Source: Bacteroidales bacterium (GTDB taxonomy: Bacteria; Bacteroidota; Bacteroidia; Bacteroidales; F082). Taken from it: a stretch of DNA of 45,087 bases. The position numbers and the translations under genes were made by a program. Shown here piece after piece: positions 1 to 8,291 of the stretch; the first letter of the stretch is position 1; every line of letters starts with the position of its first letter. Below the pieces are notes generated by a model. It ran no database searches. It saw only the letters and a program-made list of their open reading frames with translations, and had not been told where the DNA came from. The stretch covers positions 1-45,087 of the forward strand of contig JAFXMK010000037.1 in the NCBI GenBank assembly GCA_017530365.1, in the 5' to 3' direction.

Positions 1-73
1 CCGAACAGAGAAGTTAAGCCCGGCAGTGCCGATGATACTGCAGTGAAATGTGGGAAAGTAGGTCGCCGCCCAC
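1..73 (+). rRNA. rrf: 5S ribosomal RNA, 3' part (cut by the left edge)
   Basis: The first bases are the conserved 5S rRNA core (CCGAACAGAGAAGTTAAGCC) followed by the usual 3' half ending in GTAGGTCGCCGCC. The 5' half lies outside the window. A strong terminator follows within about 10 bases, so this is the end of an rRNA operon transcribed rightwards. The exact 3' end is set by similarity to other Bacteroidota 5S genes and may be off by a few bases. Confidence 0.95.
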
Positions 74-81
74 CCATACGG

Positions 82-114
82 AAAAGCCCTCCGCGAAAGC
101 GCGAGGGCTTTTTT
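82..114 (+). terminator. Rho-independent terminator of the rRNA operon
   Basis: A 10-pair stem (AAAAGCCCTC at 82-91 with GAGGGCTTTT at 103-112) is topped by a short inner stem with a GAAA tetraloop and ends in a run of T. It lies directly after the 5S gene. Confidence 0.93.
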
Positions 115-121
115 AGTTGGC

Positions 122-181
122 AGTTTGTAGTTGATCAGTTTAAAGTTAACTGAACAACTTCCAACTGATCAACTACAAACT
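122..181. repeat. Heptamer tract folded into a perfect 19-bp inverted repeat
   Basis: Bases 122-140 (AGTTTGTAGTTGATCAGTT) are the exact reverse complement of 163-181. Inner arms AAGTT (143-147) and AACTT (156-160) extend the stem around an 8-base loop. The left arm reads as 7-base steps (AGTTTGT, AGTTGAT), and AGTTGAT also occurs in the tpiA-prmA junction tract. It lies between the rRNA terminator and the -7 box of the next gene. It is not followed by a T-run typical of a terminator on the + strand beyond a short TTTT. Confidence 0.75.
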
Positions 182-186
182 TTTCT

Positions 187-194
187 TATCTTTG
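187..194 (+). promoter_or_regulatory. -7 promoter box (TATCTTTG) for the Porin_10-like gene
   Basis: TATCTTTG matches the Bacteroidota TAnnTTTG element. It ends only 4 bases before the GTG start at 199, whereas other boxes in this window lie at least 15 bases from their start codons. This suggests a leaderless or nearly leaderless mRNA. No clear -33 TTTG is seen. Confidence 0.6.
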
Positions 195-198
195 TACC

Positions 199-2121
199 GT
201 GAAAAAAGTTGTCTTCACCATATTAACCTTGCTCTTTTGCGCCATCTCTATGGCTCAACAAAAGAACATCGACTCCACCTTGGTGACCTTCTACCCTATT
301 TCTTTCGATTCCATCTCACTAAAAGGCCCACATTATCTCGATACAGCCACCTTCCATGCCAACGAATTCGACGCGCTAAGCCGTGAAGCAACCATCTACT
401 CTACCCTATCCAATATCGGACTGGCACATAAATCCATGCGATTCAACGGATTACAACCTATCGGATTCGACATGTCGGTCCCGACATTCTCAAAATATAT
501 CAAAACAGAAAAAGACCTTAAAACATATCTTTCTCTACTACCCTACTCCGAAATCCGCTATGTCATGACGACAGGCGACAAAGAACAGCATCTAAACTTC
601 AAGTTCAGCAGACAATTCTTCCAAGGTTTCTTTCTCTCCTTTGAATACAACAACAACTACTCCCCTGGCTCTTTCTCCAATAGCAAAGCCGACAACAACT
701 ACTGCTGGGTCAATGCTTTATATAGCACAAAAGACCAACGCTATAGAGCCCTCGCCTACTGGTTTAGAAACAAGATCGAAGTGCAGGAAAACGGTGGCAT
801 CCGTAACGATAGCGTCTATATAAGCCATATGGAAAGCGACAATTCAGCCATCCTTACCAACCTCAACAACGCCACCAATCACATCAAAATATCAGGAGCA
901 GGATTCCAGCATTATTTTAACCTATTGCCTCAATTCAAGAAAGAGACAACCACGGAAAACGATTCGCTAACCAACGACTCCATCATCCAAAGGAGATTCT
1001 CTCTGGGGCGCATCAACCATAGCTTCGCCTACCAACGCAACCAGTTGTTCTATAACGAGACCTCTGCTTCCATGCCGTTTTTTGTATTATCCGACACCTT
1101 GTTCAGTCCAAGAACAACCGATACTATCATCGCTCAATCCTTTCGTAACAGCCTATATTGGAACTCATTAGGCTATCAGAACTATTCCGACGACATCCCA
1201 TTTTACCTCTATGCCGGCATGGATTACGACTTCTTCAAAATTAAACGTTACGATTACCTCGAGGCGCTCACCTTGAACGACCAAAGCCATTCGCAATTCA
1301 GCATTAAGGGTGGCCTCATCATCAATCTATTCAAGTCAACTACCATTACAGGACAGGCAAAACTCATCACCTTGGGCTATCAAATCGGGGATTTTGACAT
1401 CAATGGACAATGGCGGCAATATCTGGGCACCACAGAAAGAAATTACGGGAAGCTGACTGTCGATTTCAACATGAGACGCCAATCCCCCACTTGGTTCGAA
1501 TCGAGGTACCAATCCAACCATTTCCGCTGGAATAACGAGTTCCATGCAGCCACCTATTTGCTATTAGGTGCCAATTATCAGTACAAATGGTTCAGTGTTG
1601 GTCTAAACAGCACTACCGTCAACGATCTCATCTATTTCAATCAAGAGGCGCGTCCAGCGCAACACGATGGATTAGTAAGCATTAGCGAGATCTATGGGCG
1701 ATTCGATTTGGCGCTCTGGAGATTCAAGATCGAAGGATGCTGCTCCCTGCAAAAAGCCAGCAACGAAGATGTCATTCATCTCCCCTTGTTTCTCAGCAAG
1801 TTGAAAGTGGGCTACTCACAACCCATCTTCAAAAAAGCGGCCACTTTACAGCCCAGTCTCACCATCCAGTATTTCACCAAATACCACGCCGATGCCTATA
1901 TGCCTGCACTGAGGACATTCTATCTCCAAGATGACGTTCTCATTGGCAACTTCCCATTTATCGATCTGGCACTTGCCATCAAAGTAAAACAAGCCGATAT
2001 TTACGTGCAATATAGCAACATGTTTCTCCTAACTGGAAACTACGATGCATTCATCGCTCCCCATTATCCCATGCGCGGTAGCAAAATCTTTATTGGCATC
2101 AACTGCAGACTCTTTAACTAG
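199..2121 (+). CDS. Putative outer-membrane porin (Porin_10-like), 640 residues
   Basis: The protein has a Sec signal peptide (about residues 1-19, ending in SMAQ) and then a long mature part rich in aromatic, Asn and Ser residues with alternating polar/hydrophobic stretches, as in outer-membrane beta-barrels. The segment around residues 115-140 (YSEIRYVMTTGDKEQHLNFKFSR) resembles the Bacteroidota 'putative porin' family (Porin_10), which is the basis of the name; substrate is unknown. The start is GTG at 199, chosen because it begins the signal peptide; no ATG fits. The next gene begins at or just after its stop, so the two are probably co-transcribed. Codon use is A-rich and less biased than in ppdK or pckA nearby. 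Family assignment is by remembered pattern, not by search. Confidence 0.72.
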   Translation: MKKVVFTILTLLFCAISMAQQKNIDSTLVTFYPISFDSISLKGPHYLDTATFHANEFDALSREATIYSTLSNIGLAHKSMRFNGLQPIGFDMSVPTFSKYIKTEKDLKTYLSLLPYSEIRYVMTTGDKEQHLNFKFSRQFFQGFFLSFEYNNNYSPGSFSNSKADNNYCWVNALYSTKDQRYRALAYWFRNKIEVQENGGIRNDSVYISHMESDNSAILTNLNNATNHIKISGAGFQHYFNLLPQFKKETTTENDSLTNDSIIQRRFSLGRINHSFAYQRNQLFYNETSASMPFFVLSDTLFSPRTTDTIIAQSFRNSLYWNSLGYQNYSDDIPFYLYAGMDYDFFKIKRYDYLEALTLNDQSHSQFSIKGGLIINLFKSTTITGQAKLITLGYQIGDFDINGQWRQYLGTTERNYGKLTVDFNMRRQSPTWFESRYQSNHFRWNNEFHAATYLLLGANYQYKWFSVGLNSTTVNDLIYFNQEARPAQHDGLVSISEIYGRFDLALWRFKIEGCCSLQKASNEDVIHLPLFLSKLKVGYSQPIFKKAATLQPSLTIQYFTKYHADAYMPALRTFYLQDDVLIGNFPFIDLALAIKVKQADIYVQYSNMFLLTGNYDAFIAPHYPMRGSKIFIGINCRLFN

Positions 2122-2144
2122 TGGAAAACGAAAAACTTTTTGAT

Positions 2145-2795
2145 ATGAGAAAATGGGGGATATTTTTAGTCGTTTACTTGATAACGGCATCATGCCATGC
2201 ACAAGATAAAGACAGCGTCTTTTGCGATCAACGTTTTTACTTCACTTCGAACCCCATACCCAAAGCTGTCCTGTCTCGGATGACCGGCAAATCCTTACCT
2301 GAAAAAGCCTTGATAAACGTCAAGGATTTAAGGTACCTGACCCTCCCCTATTACGACTTCGACGGAAACATCCGCCTTGGTGAGATGGTCTGCCACAAAG
2401 CCATAGCGCACGATCTGCTACTTGTCTTTAAGGAGCTGTTCCAGCTGAAGTATCCCATTTACAGTATCAAGCTAATTGATGATTTCGATGCCGACGACGA
2501 AGCTTCCATGCAAGCCAACAACACATCATGCTTTAATTACCGTACAATTCCTGGGATACATAAACTGTCAAGACACGCTTTCGGCATGGCTGTGGACATC
2601 AATCCACTTCAAAACCCATGGGTCCCAGGAAACCAAGTCCATCCTTCAAATGCCAAAGATTACATTAACAGGACTAAGGATTTTCCCCATAAAATCGATC
2701 ATGATGACGCCTGTTACCGCATCATGAAAGCACATGGATTCAGCTGGGGAGGCGATTGGCCATGGGGCAAAGACTACCAGCACTTCCAGAAATGA
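2145..2795 (+). CDS. M15-family D-Ala-D-Ala carboxypeptidase-like peptidase, exported
   Basis: A predicted zinc peptidase acting on peptidoglycan peptides in the periplasm. The core motif SRHAFGMAVDINP supplies the first His and Asp zinc ligands, and the C-terminal GGDWPWGKDYQHF supplies the second His, the M15C/VanY pattern. A short signal peptide (MRKWGIFLVVYLITASCHA) favours the ATG at 2145. A GTG at 2121 overlapping the upstream stop (TAGTG) would add eight residues including three acidic ones before the signal peptide and is less likely, although it would allow translational coupling. The length (216 residues) is normal for single-domain M15 enzymes. It lies at the end of a two-gene operon, converging on the TerB-DnaJ gene with 17 bases between them. 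Confidence 0.85.
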   Translation: MRKWGIFLVVYLITASCHAQDKDSVFCDQRFYFTSNPIPKAVLSRMTGKSLPEKALINVKDLRYLTLPYYDFDGNIRLGEMVCHKAIAHDLLLVFKELFQLKYPIYSIKLIDDFDADDEASMQANNTSCFNYRTIPGIHKLSRHAFGMAVDINPLQNPWVPGNQVHPSNAKDYINRTKDFPHKIDHDDACYRIMKAHGFSWGGDWPWGKDYQHFQK

Positions 2796-2812
2796 TAGAA
2801 TAAAATCCTGTT

Positions 2813-3556
2813 TTACAGTCCGCGCTGCTTCTTAATGGTTTCGTAAGCCTGGTTAATTTCCTGAAACTTCTTCTCTGCCGCCTGACGGACATCTTCTCCC
2901 AAATTGCTCACCAGATCAGGGTGGTTCTTCTTAGCCATTTCACGATAGGCTTTCTTAACTTCCTCATCGCTGGCATTCGGGTCAATGCCCAGAATCTTAT
3001 AGGCATTGTCAGTGGCATTGATCTCTCTAACAAACATCGCTTTGATGGAAAGATAATCCGATTCCGACACGCCCATGTACATGGAAATGGTATGAATGAC
3101 ATCAATCTCGGGATTGGAGACATTCCCATCAGAAGCGGCAATGCCAAACAGATAGTGTAACAGCTGGAGCCTCGAGGAATAATCCATGTACTGGCCAACT
3201 TGACGACTCACATCATAAATGTTGTAGTCCTTGTCAAGAATCTCACGCAGCATCTTGATGTAGTTCTCAGCCCTCTCCTGCCCGAAATTCTGAAGGAAAA
3301 AGCGTTTTACATAGTCGAGCTCCGACTTTTTGACACCGCCATCCGCCTTCATCACGGCCGCAGAAAGAACCAACAACGTCACATTGAAGTCACGTTTCTC
3401 CTCTGTATTGCCAAAATGCTCGTTCACTTCTGAACGGAAAGTAATCGGATTCCTAGCGGAAAACAGACTGCCCAACGCATATCCAATAATGCCTCCTATC
3501 GGGCCTCCAAAAGCCCAACCCAGGCCAGTCAATATCAATTTTGTGAAACAGCCCAT
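2813..3556 (-). CDS. TerB-like plus DnaJ-domain protein (DjlA-like)
   Basis: A 247-residue protein in three parts: a short Gly-rich hydrophobic N-terminus ([17 protein letters not shown]) that could be a membrane anchor, a helical TerB-like domain (about 40-155), and a C-terminal J domain (about 185-245) with an intact HPD motif in KKNHPDLV. This is the layout of DjlA-type co-chaperones, which stimulate DnaK; the partner is inferred from the J domain. An in-frame TTG at 3580 would start eight codons earlier, but it overlaps the -7 box at 3578-3585, so the ATG at 3556 is the real start. Transcribed alone, divergent from ppdK. Confidence 0.85.
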   Translation of the reverse strand: MGCFTKLILTGLGWAFGGPIGGIIGYALGSLFSARNPITFRSEVNEHFGNTEEKRDFNVTLLVLSAAVMKADGGVKKSELDYVKRFFLQNFGQERAENYIKMLREILDKDYNIYDVSRQVGQYMDYSSRLQLLHYLFGIAASDGNVSNPEIDVIHTISMYMGVSESDYLSIKAMFVREINATDNAYKILGIDPNASDEEVKKAYREMAKKNHPDLVSNLGEDVRQAAEKKFQEINQAYETIKKQRGL

Positions 3557-3577
3557 GCCTTCAGTTGTTTGAAGTTG

Positions 3578-3585
3578 CAAAGATA
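3578..3585 (-). promoter_or_regulatory. -7 promoter box (TATCTTTG) for the TerB-DnaJ gene
   Basis: The minus strand reads TATCTTTGC, 21 bases before the ATG at 3556. This fits the spacing of the other boxes in this window and decides the start codon of the gene. Confidence 0.7.
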
Positions 3586-3632
3586 ATCAAAAAAAACCGT
3601 TTTGAGGTGTTTCAAAAATGCTATTCTTTTTG

Positions 3633-3640
3633 TAACTTTG
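3633..3640 (+). promoter_or_regulatory. -7 promoter box (TAACTTTG) for ppdK
   Basis: TAACTTTG followed by C matches TAnnTTTG. It leaves an AT-rich leader of about 60 bases before the ppdK ATG; the leader has no Shine-Dalgarno-like run, as is common for highly expressed Bacteroidota genes. Confidence 0.7.
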
Positions 3641-3703
3641 CCGCTTCTTTTGAAAATCGAACGATTATTATCAGTTGAATCATTAATAAACCATTAAAAC
3701 ACA

Positions 3704-6424
3704 ATGACTAAGTACGTTTACACCTTCGGTGGAAAGACTGCTGAAGGCAACGCTTCGATGAAGAACGAACTGGGTGGCAAAGGCGCTAACCTGGCCGAAA
3801 TGTGCTTGCTCAAGCTGCCTGTACCCGCTGGCTTGACCATCACAACCGAATGCTGCACCGCCTATTATCAGAACAATTGCCAACTTCCTGCCGGCCTCAT
3901 GGACGAAGTCCACGCTGGCATGAAGAACATGGAGAACATCATGGGCATGAAATACGGCGACCCCGAGAACCCGCTGCTCGTCAGCTGCCGTTCTGGCGCG
4001 CGCAAATCAATGCCCGGCATGATGGACACCGTATTGAATATCGGTCTTTGCTCCAAGACCATCCCTGGCCTGATCAAGAAGACCAACAACCCTCGTTTCG
4101 TGTATGACAGCTACCGCCGCCTCATCATGATGTACGCCGACGTCGTCATGGAAAAGGCTGAGGGCATTGAACCCGCCGACGGCAAGAGCATCCGCAAGCA
4201 ACTCGACGACATGCTCGACGCCTACAAGGAGAAGATGGGCTACAAGAGCGACACCGAGCTGAAAGCTGAAGAGCTGCAGCAACTCGCTGAAGACTTCAAG
4301 GTCCGCATCAAGGAAGTGCTGGGCACCGAGTTCCCGGACGACGCCGAGGCCCAACTCGAAGGCGGCATCAAGGCCGTGTTCAAGAGCTGGAATGGTAAGA
4401 AGGCCATCTCCTACCGCCGCATCGAAGGTATCCCGGACGACTGGGGCACTGCCGTCAACGTGCAGACCATGGTGTTCGGTAACATGGGCGAAGGCTCCGC
4501 TACTGGTGTGGCATTCACCCGTAACCCCGCCACTGGCGACAACCAATTCTACGGTGAATGGCTGATCAACGCCCAAGGTGAAGACGTCGTTGCTGGTATC
4601 CGTACCCCCAACCCGTTGAACGACGACACCAAGAACGAGCAAAACAAGCACATGCAGTCCATGCAGGAGCTGATGCCCGAGACCTATAAGGAACTCTGCG
4701 AGGTGCGCCGCATCCTTGAAGAGAACTACCACGATATGCTCGACATCGAGTTCACTATCCAAGATGGTAAGCTCTACATGCTTCAGTGCCGTGTCGGCAA
4801 GCGCACTGGCGTTGCCGCTCTGACCATGGCCCTCGACATGCTGAAGGAAGGTCTCATCGACGAGAAGGAAGTCGTCATGCGCCTCACCCCCGAGCAACTT
4901 GACGAGCTGCTCCACCCCATCCTCGACGCTGCCGATGAGAAGAAGCACACCGTCATCGCCAAGGGTCTGCCCGCAGGTCCTGGTGGCGCTGTCGGTCGCA
5001 TCGCCCTCACCAGCGAGAAAGCCAAGGAATATCGTTCCGCTAAGATTGCCAACGTGCTGGTCCGCGAAGAGACGAACCCCGAAGACGTCGAAGGCATGCG
5101 TGCCGCCGATGGTATCCTGACCGCCCGTGGCGGTATGACCTCACACGCCGCCCTCGTGGCCCGTGGTTGGGGTAAGTGCTGCATCGTGGGCTGCGACGCC
5201 GTGAAGATCGACCTTGAGAAAGGCATCGTGAAGATCGGTGACAAGCAGTTCAAGGAAGGCGACGTCATCAGCTTGAACGGTTCCAAGGGTTGGGTCTATG
5301 CCGAGCCCGTCGGTATGATCAACGCCACTGAAAACCCGCTGTTCCAGCAGTTCATGGCCTTGGTCGACAAGTACCGCAAGATGGGTGTCCGCACCAACGC
5401 CGACAACCCGGAAGATGCCCAGAACGCTGTCAACTTCGGCGCCGAAGGTATCGGTCTGTTCCGTATCGAGCACATGTTCTACGGCAAGAACAGCGAAGAG
5501 CCGCTGGCCAAGCTGCGTAACATGATCTTAGCCAACACCACTGAAGAGCGCGTGGCTGCCTTGGCTGAACTCGAGCCTTACATCAAGAACGCTGCCAAGG
5601 GCACGCTGAAGGTCTTGAACGGCAAGCCGTTAACCTTCCGTCTGATGGACCCGCCCTTGCATGAGTTCGTGCCTCATACCGAAGAGAAACAGAAGGCCCT
5701 CGCCAAAGAGCGTGGCATCAGCTTCGAGGAAATCAAGAAGCGCATCGACGCCCTCAACGAAGTGAACCCGATGATGGGTCTGCGTGGTGTCCGTCTCGGC
5801 ATCGTCTATCCCGAGATCACCGAGACCCAGTTCCGCGCCCTATTCCAGGCCACCGCTGAACTGATGACCGAGGGCTTCGACCCGCATCTGGAAATCATGG
5901 TCCCGCTGACCATCAACGTCAAGGAGCTTGAGCACCAGAAGGCTATCGCCAACCGCGTGAAGGCTGAAGTGGAAGCCAAGTTCGGTGTCAAGATCAACTA
6001 CATGTACGGCACCATGATTGAGATCCCTCGCGCTACTTTAGTGGCCGACCAAATTGCCAGCGTTGCCGAGTTCTTCAGCTTCGGCACCAACGACCTCACC
6101 CAGATGACCTTCGGTTTCAGCCGCGACGACGTCAACGCCATCGTGAAGGACTACATCGAAGAGAAGATCATCCCTGCCGACCCGTTCAACACCCTCGACC
6201 AGGAAGGCGTTGGCCAACTCGTCAAGTTGGGTGTCCAGCGTGGCCGTAGCCAGCGCGCCAACCTCAAATGCGGCGTCTGCGGTGAACATGGTGGTGACCC
6301 CGCTTCAGTCCGTTTCTTCTACAAGGCCGGCTTGAATTACGTGAGCTGCTCGCCGTTCCGTGTGCCTGTCGCACGTCTGGCTGCTGCTCAGGCCGCTATT
6401 GAAGAAGAAAGAAGCAAGAAGTAA
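3704..6424 (+). CDS. ppdK: Pyruvate, phosphate dikinase
   Basis: Interconverts pyruvate + ATP + phosphate and PEP + AMP + pyrophosphate in the cytoplasm. At 906 residues it has the full family length. The N-terminal nucleotide-binding domain opens with GGKGANLAEM. The swivelling phosphohistidine domain has GGMTSHAALVARGWGKCC with the catalytic His near residue 481. The C-terminal TIM barrel carries CGVCGEHGGDP with the catalytic Cys near 859. The coding sequence is C-rich and strongly codon-biased, which suggests high expression and also creates long meaningless antisense frames. The last residues (ERSKK) and the stop are encoded by an AAGAAGN heptamer tract. It has its own promoter and terminator, so it is a single-gene unit. 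Confidence 0.98.
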   Translation: MTKYVYTFGGKTAEGNASMKNELGGKGANLAEMCLLKLPVPAGLTITTECCTAYYQNNCQLPAGLMDEVHAGMKNMENIMGMKYGDPENPLLVSCRSGARKSMPGMMDTVLNIGLCSKTIPGLIKKTNNPRFVYDSYRRLIMMYADVVMEKAEGIEPADGKSIRKQLDDMLDAYKEKMGYKSDTELKAEELQQLAEDFKVRIKEVLGTEFPDDAEAQLEGGIKAVFKSWNGKKAISYRRIEGIPDDWGTAVNVQTMVFGNMGEGSATGVAFTRNPATGDNQFYGEWLINAQGEDVVAGIRTPNPLNDDTKNEQNKHMQSMQELMPETYKELCEVRRILEENYHDMLDIEFTIQDGKLYMLQCRVGKRTGVAALTMALDMLKEGLIDEKEVVMRLTPEQLDELLHPILDAADEKKHTVIAKGLPAGPGGAVGRIALTSEKAKEYRSAKIANVLVREETNPEDVEGMRAADGILTARGGMTSHAALVARGWGKCCIVGCDAVKIDLEKGIVKIGDKQFKEGDVISLNGSKGWVYAEPVGMINATENPLFQQFMALVDKYRKMGVRTNADNPEDAQNAVNFGAEGIGLFRIEHMFYGKNSEEPLAKLRNMILANTTEERVAALAELEPYIKNAAKGTLKVLNGKPLTFRLMDPPLHEFVPHTEEKQKALAKERGISFEEIKKRIDALNEVNPMMGLRGVRLGIVYPEITETQFRALFQATAELMTEGFDPHLEIMVPLTINVKELEHQKAIANRVKAEVEAKFGVKINYMYGTMIEIPRATLVADQIASVAEFFSFGTNDLTQMTFGFSRDDVNAIVKDYIEEKIIPADPFNTLDQEGVGQLVKLGVQRGRSQRANLKCGVCGEHGGDPASVRFFYKAGLNYVSCSPFRVPVARLAAAQAAIEEERSKK

Positions 6425-6429
6425 GAAGA
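6409..6429 (+). repeat. Heptamer tract AAGAAGN x3 across the ppdK stop
   Basis: Three perfect-phase units AAGAAGC, AAGAAGT and AAGAAGA run through the end of ppdK. The TAA stop (6422-6424) is formed at the junction of units two and three. Purine-rich in the sense strand of the upstream gene, like most other tracts in the window. Confidence 0.75.
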
Positions 6430-6451
6430 CAGAAATCGAAATTCAACTTGT

Positions 6452-6485
6452 GGGGCTGTCACTTTGGTGGCAGCCCCTCTTTTTT
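6452..6485 (+). terminator. Rho-independent terminator of ppdK
   Basis: GGGGCTGTCAC (6452-6462) pairs with GTGGCAGCCCC (6467-6477) with one G-U pair and a TTTG loop, followed by TCTTTTTT. Confidence 0.92.
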
Positions 6486-6498
6486 ATCGAAAAAATAC

Positions 6499-6506
6499 TA
6501 TTTTTG
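6499..6506 (+). promoter_or_regulatory. -7 promoter box (TATTTTTG) for the metallopeptidase-msrA operon
   Basis: TATTTTTGC lies 15 bases before the ATG at 6522 and directly after the ppdK terminator. Confidence 0.7.
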
Positions 6507-6521
6507 CAAAAAAAAGAGACT

Positions 6522-7205
6522 ATGACATCAATAGGAGGCTGGATCCTTGTGATCCTCATTGGAGTGGTCGGGATGATCGTCCAATGGAAACTGAAATCAG
6601 TGTTTGCGAAATACTCGAAGGTGCTTTCACCTGGTGGTTTAACAGGAGCGCAAATTGCGCAGAAAATGCTTAATGATAACGGCATCTTCGATGTTCAAGT
6701 CACGAGCGTCAACGGTACACTGACCGACCACTACAACCCCACGAACAAGACGGTGAACCTCAGTCAGGATGTGTTCCGAACCAATAGCGTTGCAGCTGCG
6801 GCTGTAGCTGCCCACGAATGCGGACATGCCGTACAGCACAAAGTTGGCTATGGTCCTCTGAAGCTTCGATCAGCCCTAGTGCCAGCAGTCAACATCTCAT
6901 CAAAGCTATCCATGATCGTCATCATCATCGGCATCCTGATTATCAACATCTTCCCTGCCCTGTTCTGGATCGGCATCGCCATGTTCGGCATGGTACTGCT
7001 CTTCAGCTTGGTGACCTTACCAGTTGAATTCAACGCTTCAAGCCGTGCTTTGGTTTGGCTCAAGTCGTCAAACTCGCTCAGCGATGCAGAGCTCGCACAA
7101 GCTAAAGAAGCCCTCGGTTGGGCTGCAAGCACATACGTGGTCTCTGCACTCTCATCACTTGCCACATTGATTTACTATATCACTTTAGGAACAAGCCGCA
7201 GATAA
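6522..7205 (+). CDS. Zinc metallopeptidase of the YugP family, membrane-bound
   Basis: A 227-residue protein with an N-terminal membrane segment (about 5-22), a zinc-binding HECGH motif at residues 98-102 followed by AVQH, and two further membrane helices (about 128-165) plus a hydrophobic C-terminal segment. This is the layout of the YugP/neutral zinc metallopeptidase family (Zn_peptidase_2), whose substrates are unknown. The frame is open upstream to 6360 inside ppdK, but the promoter at 6499 and the hydrophobic N-terminus fix the ATG at 6522. One base separates it from msrA, so they are co-transcribed; the pairing might reflect envelope or oxidative-stress maintenance, which is inference. 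Confidence 0.9.
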   Translation: MTSIGGWILVILIGVVGMIVQWKLKSVFAKYSKVLSPGGLTGAQIAQKMLNDNGIFDVQVTSVNGTLTDHYNPTNKTVNLSQDVFRTNSVAAAAVAAHECGHAVQHKVGYGPLKLRSALVPAVNISSKLSMIVIIIGILIINIFPALFWIGIAMFGMVLLFSLVTLPVEFNASSRALVWLKSSNSLSDAELAQAKEALGWAASTYVVSALSSLATLIYYITLGTSRR

Positions 7206-7206
7206 C

Positions 7207-7701
7207 ATGAATGCAACAGCATACTTTTCAGCTGGCTGCTTTTGGGGCGTCGAATACTACTTCAAGCGCCTCAAAGGCGTCGTGCACACCACTGTAGGAT
7301 TCATGGGTGGCTCGCTCGACAACCCCAGTTATAAGCAAGTAAAAACAGGTACCACAGGTCATCTAGAGACCATCGAGGTGGACTATGAACCTCAAGTCAT
7401 TCCATACGAAGCCCTGGTTCGCTATTTCTTCGAGATCCACGATTTTGAGCAAACCGATGGCCAAGGAATCGACATAGGATCACAATACCTTTCCGCCATC
7501 TGGGTCGCCAACCAACAAGAACAATACATTGCCCTCAAAGTCATCGACGAGCTTACGCGGATGGGATACAAAGTCGCAACGCAGATTCGTCCTACAGAGA
7601 CGTTTTACACCGCCGAGGACTATCATCAAGACTACCTCGACCAACGTCAGGAAACGCCCGAATGCCACGTCTATAGGCCCATTTTCAAAGGCCATGGGTG
7701 A
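7207..7701 (+). CDS. msrA: Peptide-methionine (S)-S-oxide reductase MsrA
   Basis: Reduces the S-form of methionine sulfoxide in oxidised proteins. The signature GCFWG places the catalytic Cys at residue 11 (SAGCFWGVEYYFKRLKGV), and the conserved segments TVGFMGG and TAEDYHQDYLDQ are present. At 164 residues it is a single MsrA domain without a fused MsrB. No signal peptide is seen, so it should act in the cytoplasm. It starts one base after the metallopeptidase stop. Confidence 0.97.
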   Translation: MNATAYFSAGCFWGVEYYFKRLKGVVHTTVGFMGGSLDNPSYKQVKTGTTGHLETIEVDYEPQVIPYEALVRYFFEIHDFEQTDGQGIDIGSQYLSAIWVANQQEQYIALKVIDELTRMGYKVATQIRPTETFYTAEDYHQDYLDQRQETPECHVYRPIFKGHG

Positions 7702-7728
7702 CTGACTCTCATCGATAAGACCTCAAAG

Positions 7729-8100
7729 ATGGGGATGACTCTACCCCACAAGATATACTTCAACGGACATTTGCTCGGCATCATGCAACGCAAGGAGATC
7801 CAAGTAAAAGATATCCCTGAAGGAAAGTATCGTCTGAAGATCCAAAGCATGATTCCCTTTCTCTTCGCTGAACGGGAAATCTACATCAAAGGAGGCCAAA
7901 ACACCGTCACTTTCAGCGACCGCGAGAAATTCTGGGACATTCTTTTCACCATCGACCTTGTATTGGTCATCGTGAAATTGTTTCTAAAGCTCCCTGACAA
8001 CATCAATATGATTTATAATATTGTCACAAACGGTTATTTCGCCGTATGGTTGATCTATGAATGGGTGATAAGGAAACGGTATTTCCGAATCAAACAATAA
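7729..8100 (+). CDS. Small hypothetical membrane protein
   Basis: Not recognised. The 123-residue product has a soluble N-terminal half (about 1-62) with alternating beta-type pattern (KIYFNGHLLGIM, KEIQVKDIPEGKYRLKIQ), which could be a small beta-sandwich, then two hydrophobic stretches (about 68-84 and 94-112) and a basic C-terminus (RKRYFRIKQ). ATG codons at 7729 and 7735 are both possible starts. It lies 27 bases after msrA and ends inside the stem of the operon terminator, so it is the last gene of the metallopeptidase-msrA operon. Confidence 0.75.
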   Translation: MGMTLPHKIYFNGHLLGIMQRKEIQVKDIPEGKYRLKIQSMIPFLFAEREIYIKGGQNTVTFSDREKFWDILFTIDLVLVIVKLFLKLPDNINMIYNIVTNGYFAVWLIYEWVIRKRYFRIKQ

Positions 8101-8130
8101 AGGGCGTCCGACTATCGACCGCCCTTTATT
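8098..8130 (+). terminator. Probable terminator that includes the stop codon
   Basis: TAAAGGGCG (8098-8106) is the exact reverse complement of CGCCCTTTA (8120-8128). The first three bases of the stem are the TAA stop of the upstream gene. The T-run is short (CTTTATT), so termination may be modest. Confidence 0.7.
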
Positions 8131-8255
8131 GGAATACCCAACTAAAGTATCATTATCTTTTGATGAAGCTACGGGTCTCAATATTATTTTCATGTAATAA
8201 AGAGGATTTGTGAATAAAACAATGAATTGGACGGCATAGGTACGAATTAATTGCC

Positions 8256-8263
8256 TACCTTTG
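8256..8263 (+). promoter_or_regulatory. -7 promoter box (TACCTTTG) for pckA
   Basis: TACCTTTGC lies 28 bases before the pckA ATG. The rest of the gap from 8131 is AT-rich and shows nothing else recognisable. Confidence 0.7.
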
Positions 8264-8291
8264 CACATCATTCATCAAAACGAAAATCACT

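Noticed and set aside
74-198. tRNA gene after the 5S rRNA
   Set aside because: No cloverleaf or conserved tRNA bases; the terminator follows the 5S at once.
3586-3703. Riboswitch in the ppdK leader
   Set aside because: The leader is short, AT-rich and shows no recognisable conserved aptamer or expression-platform hairpin.
4007-4948. Long open frame on the minus strand (313 codons) inside ppdK
   Set aside because: Antisense shadow caused by the C-rich, biased codons of ppdK; low-complexity Val/Leu/His composition and no promoter.
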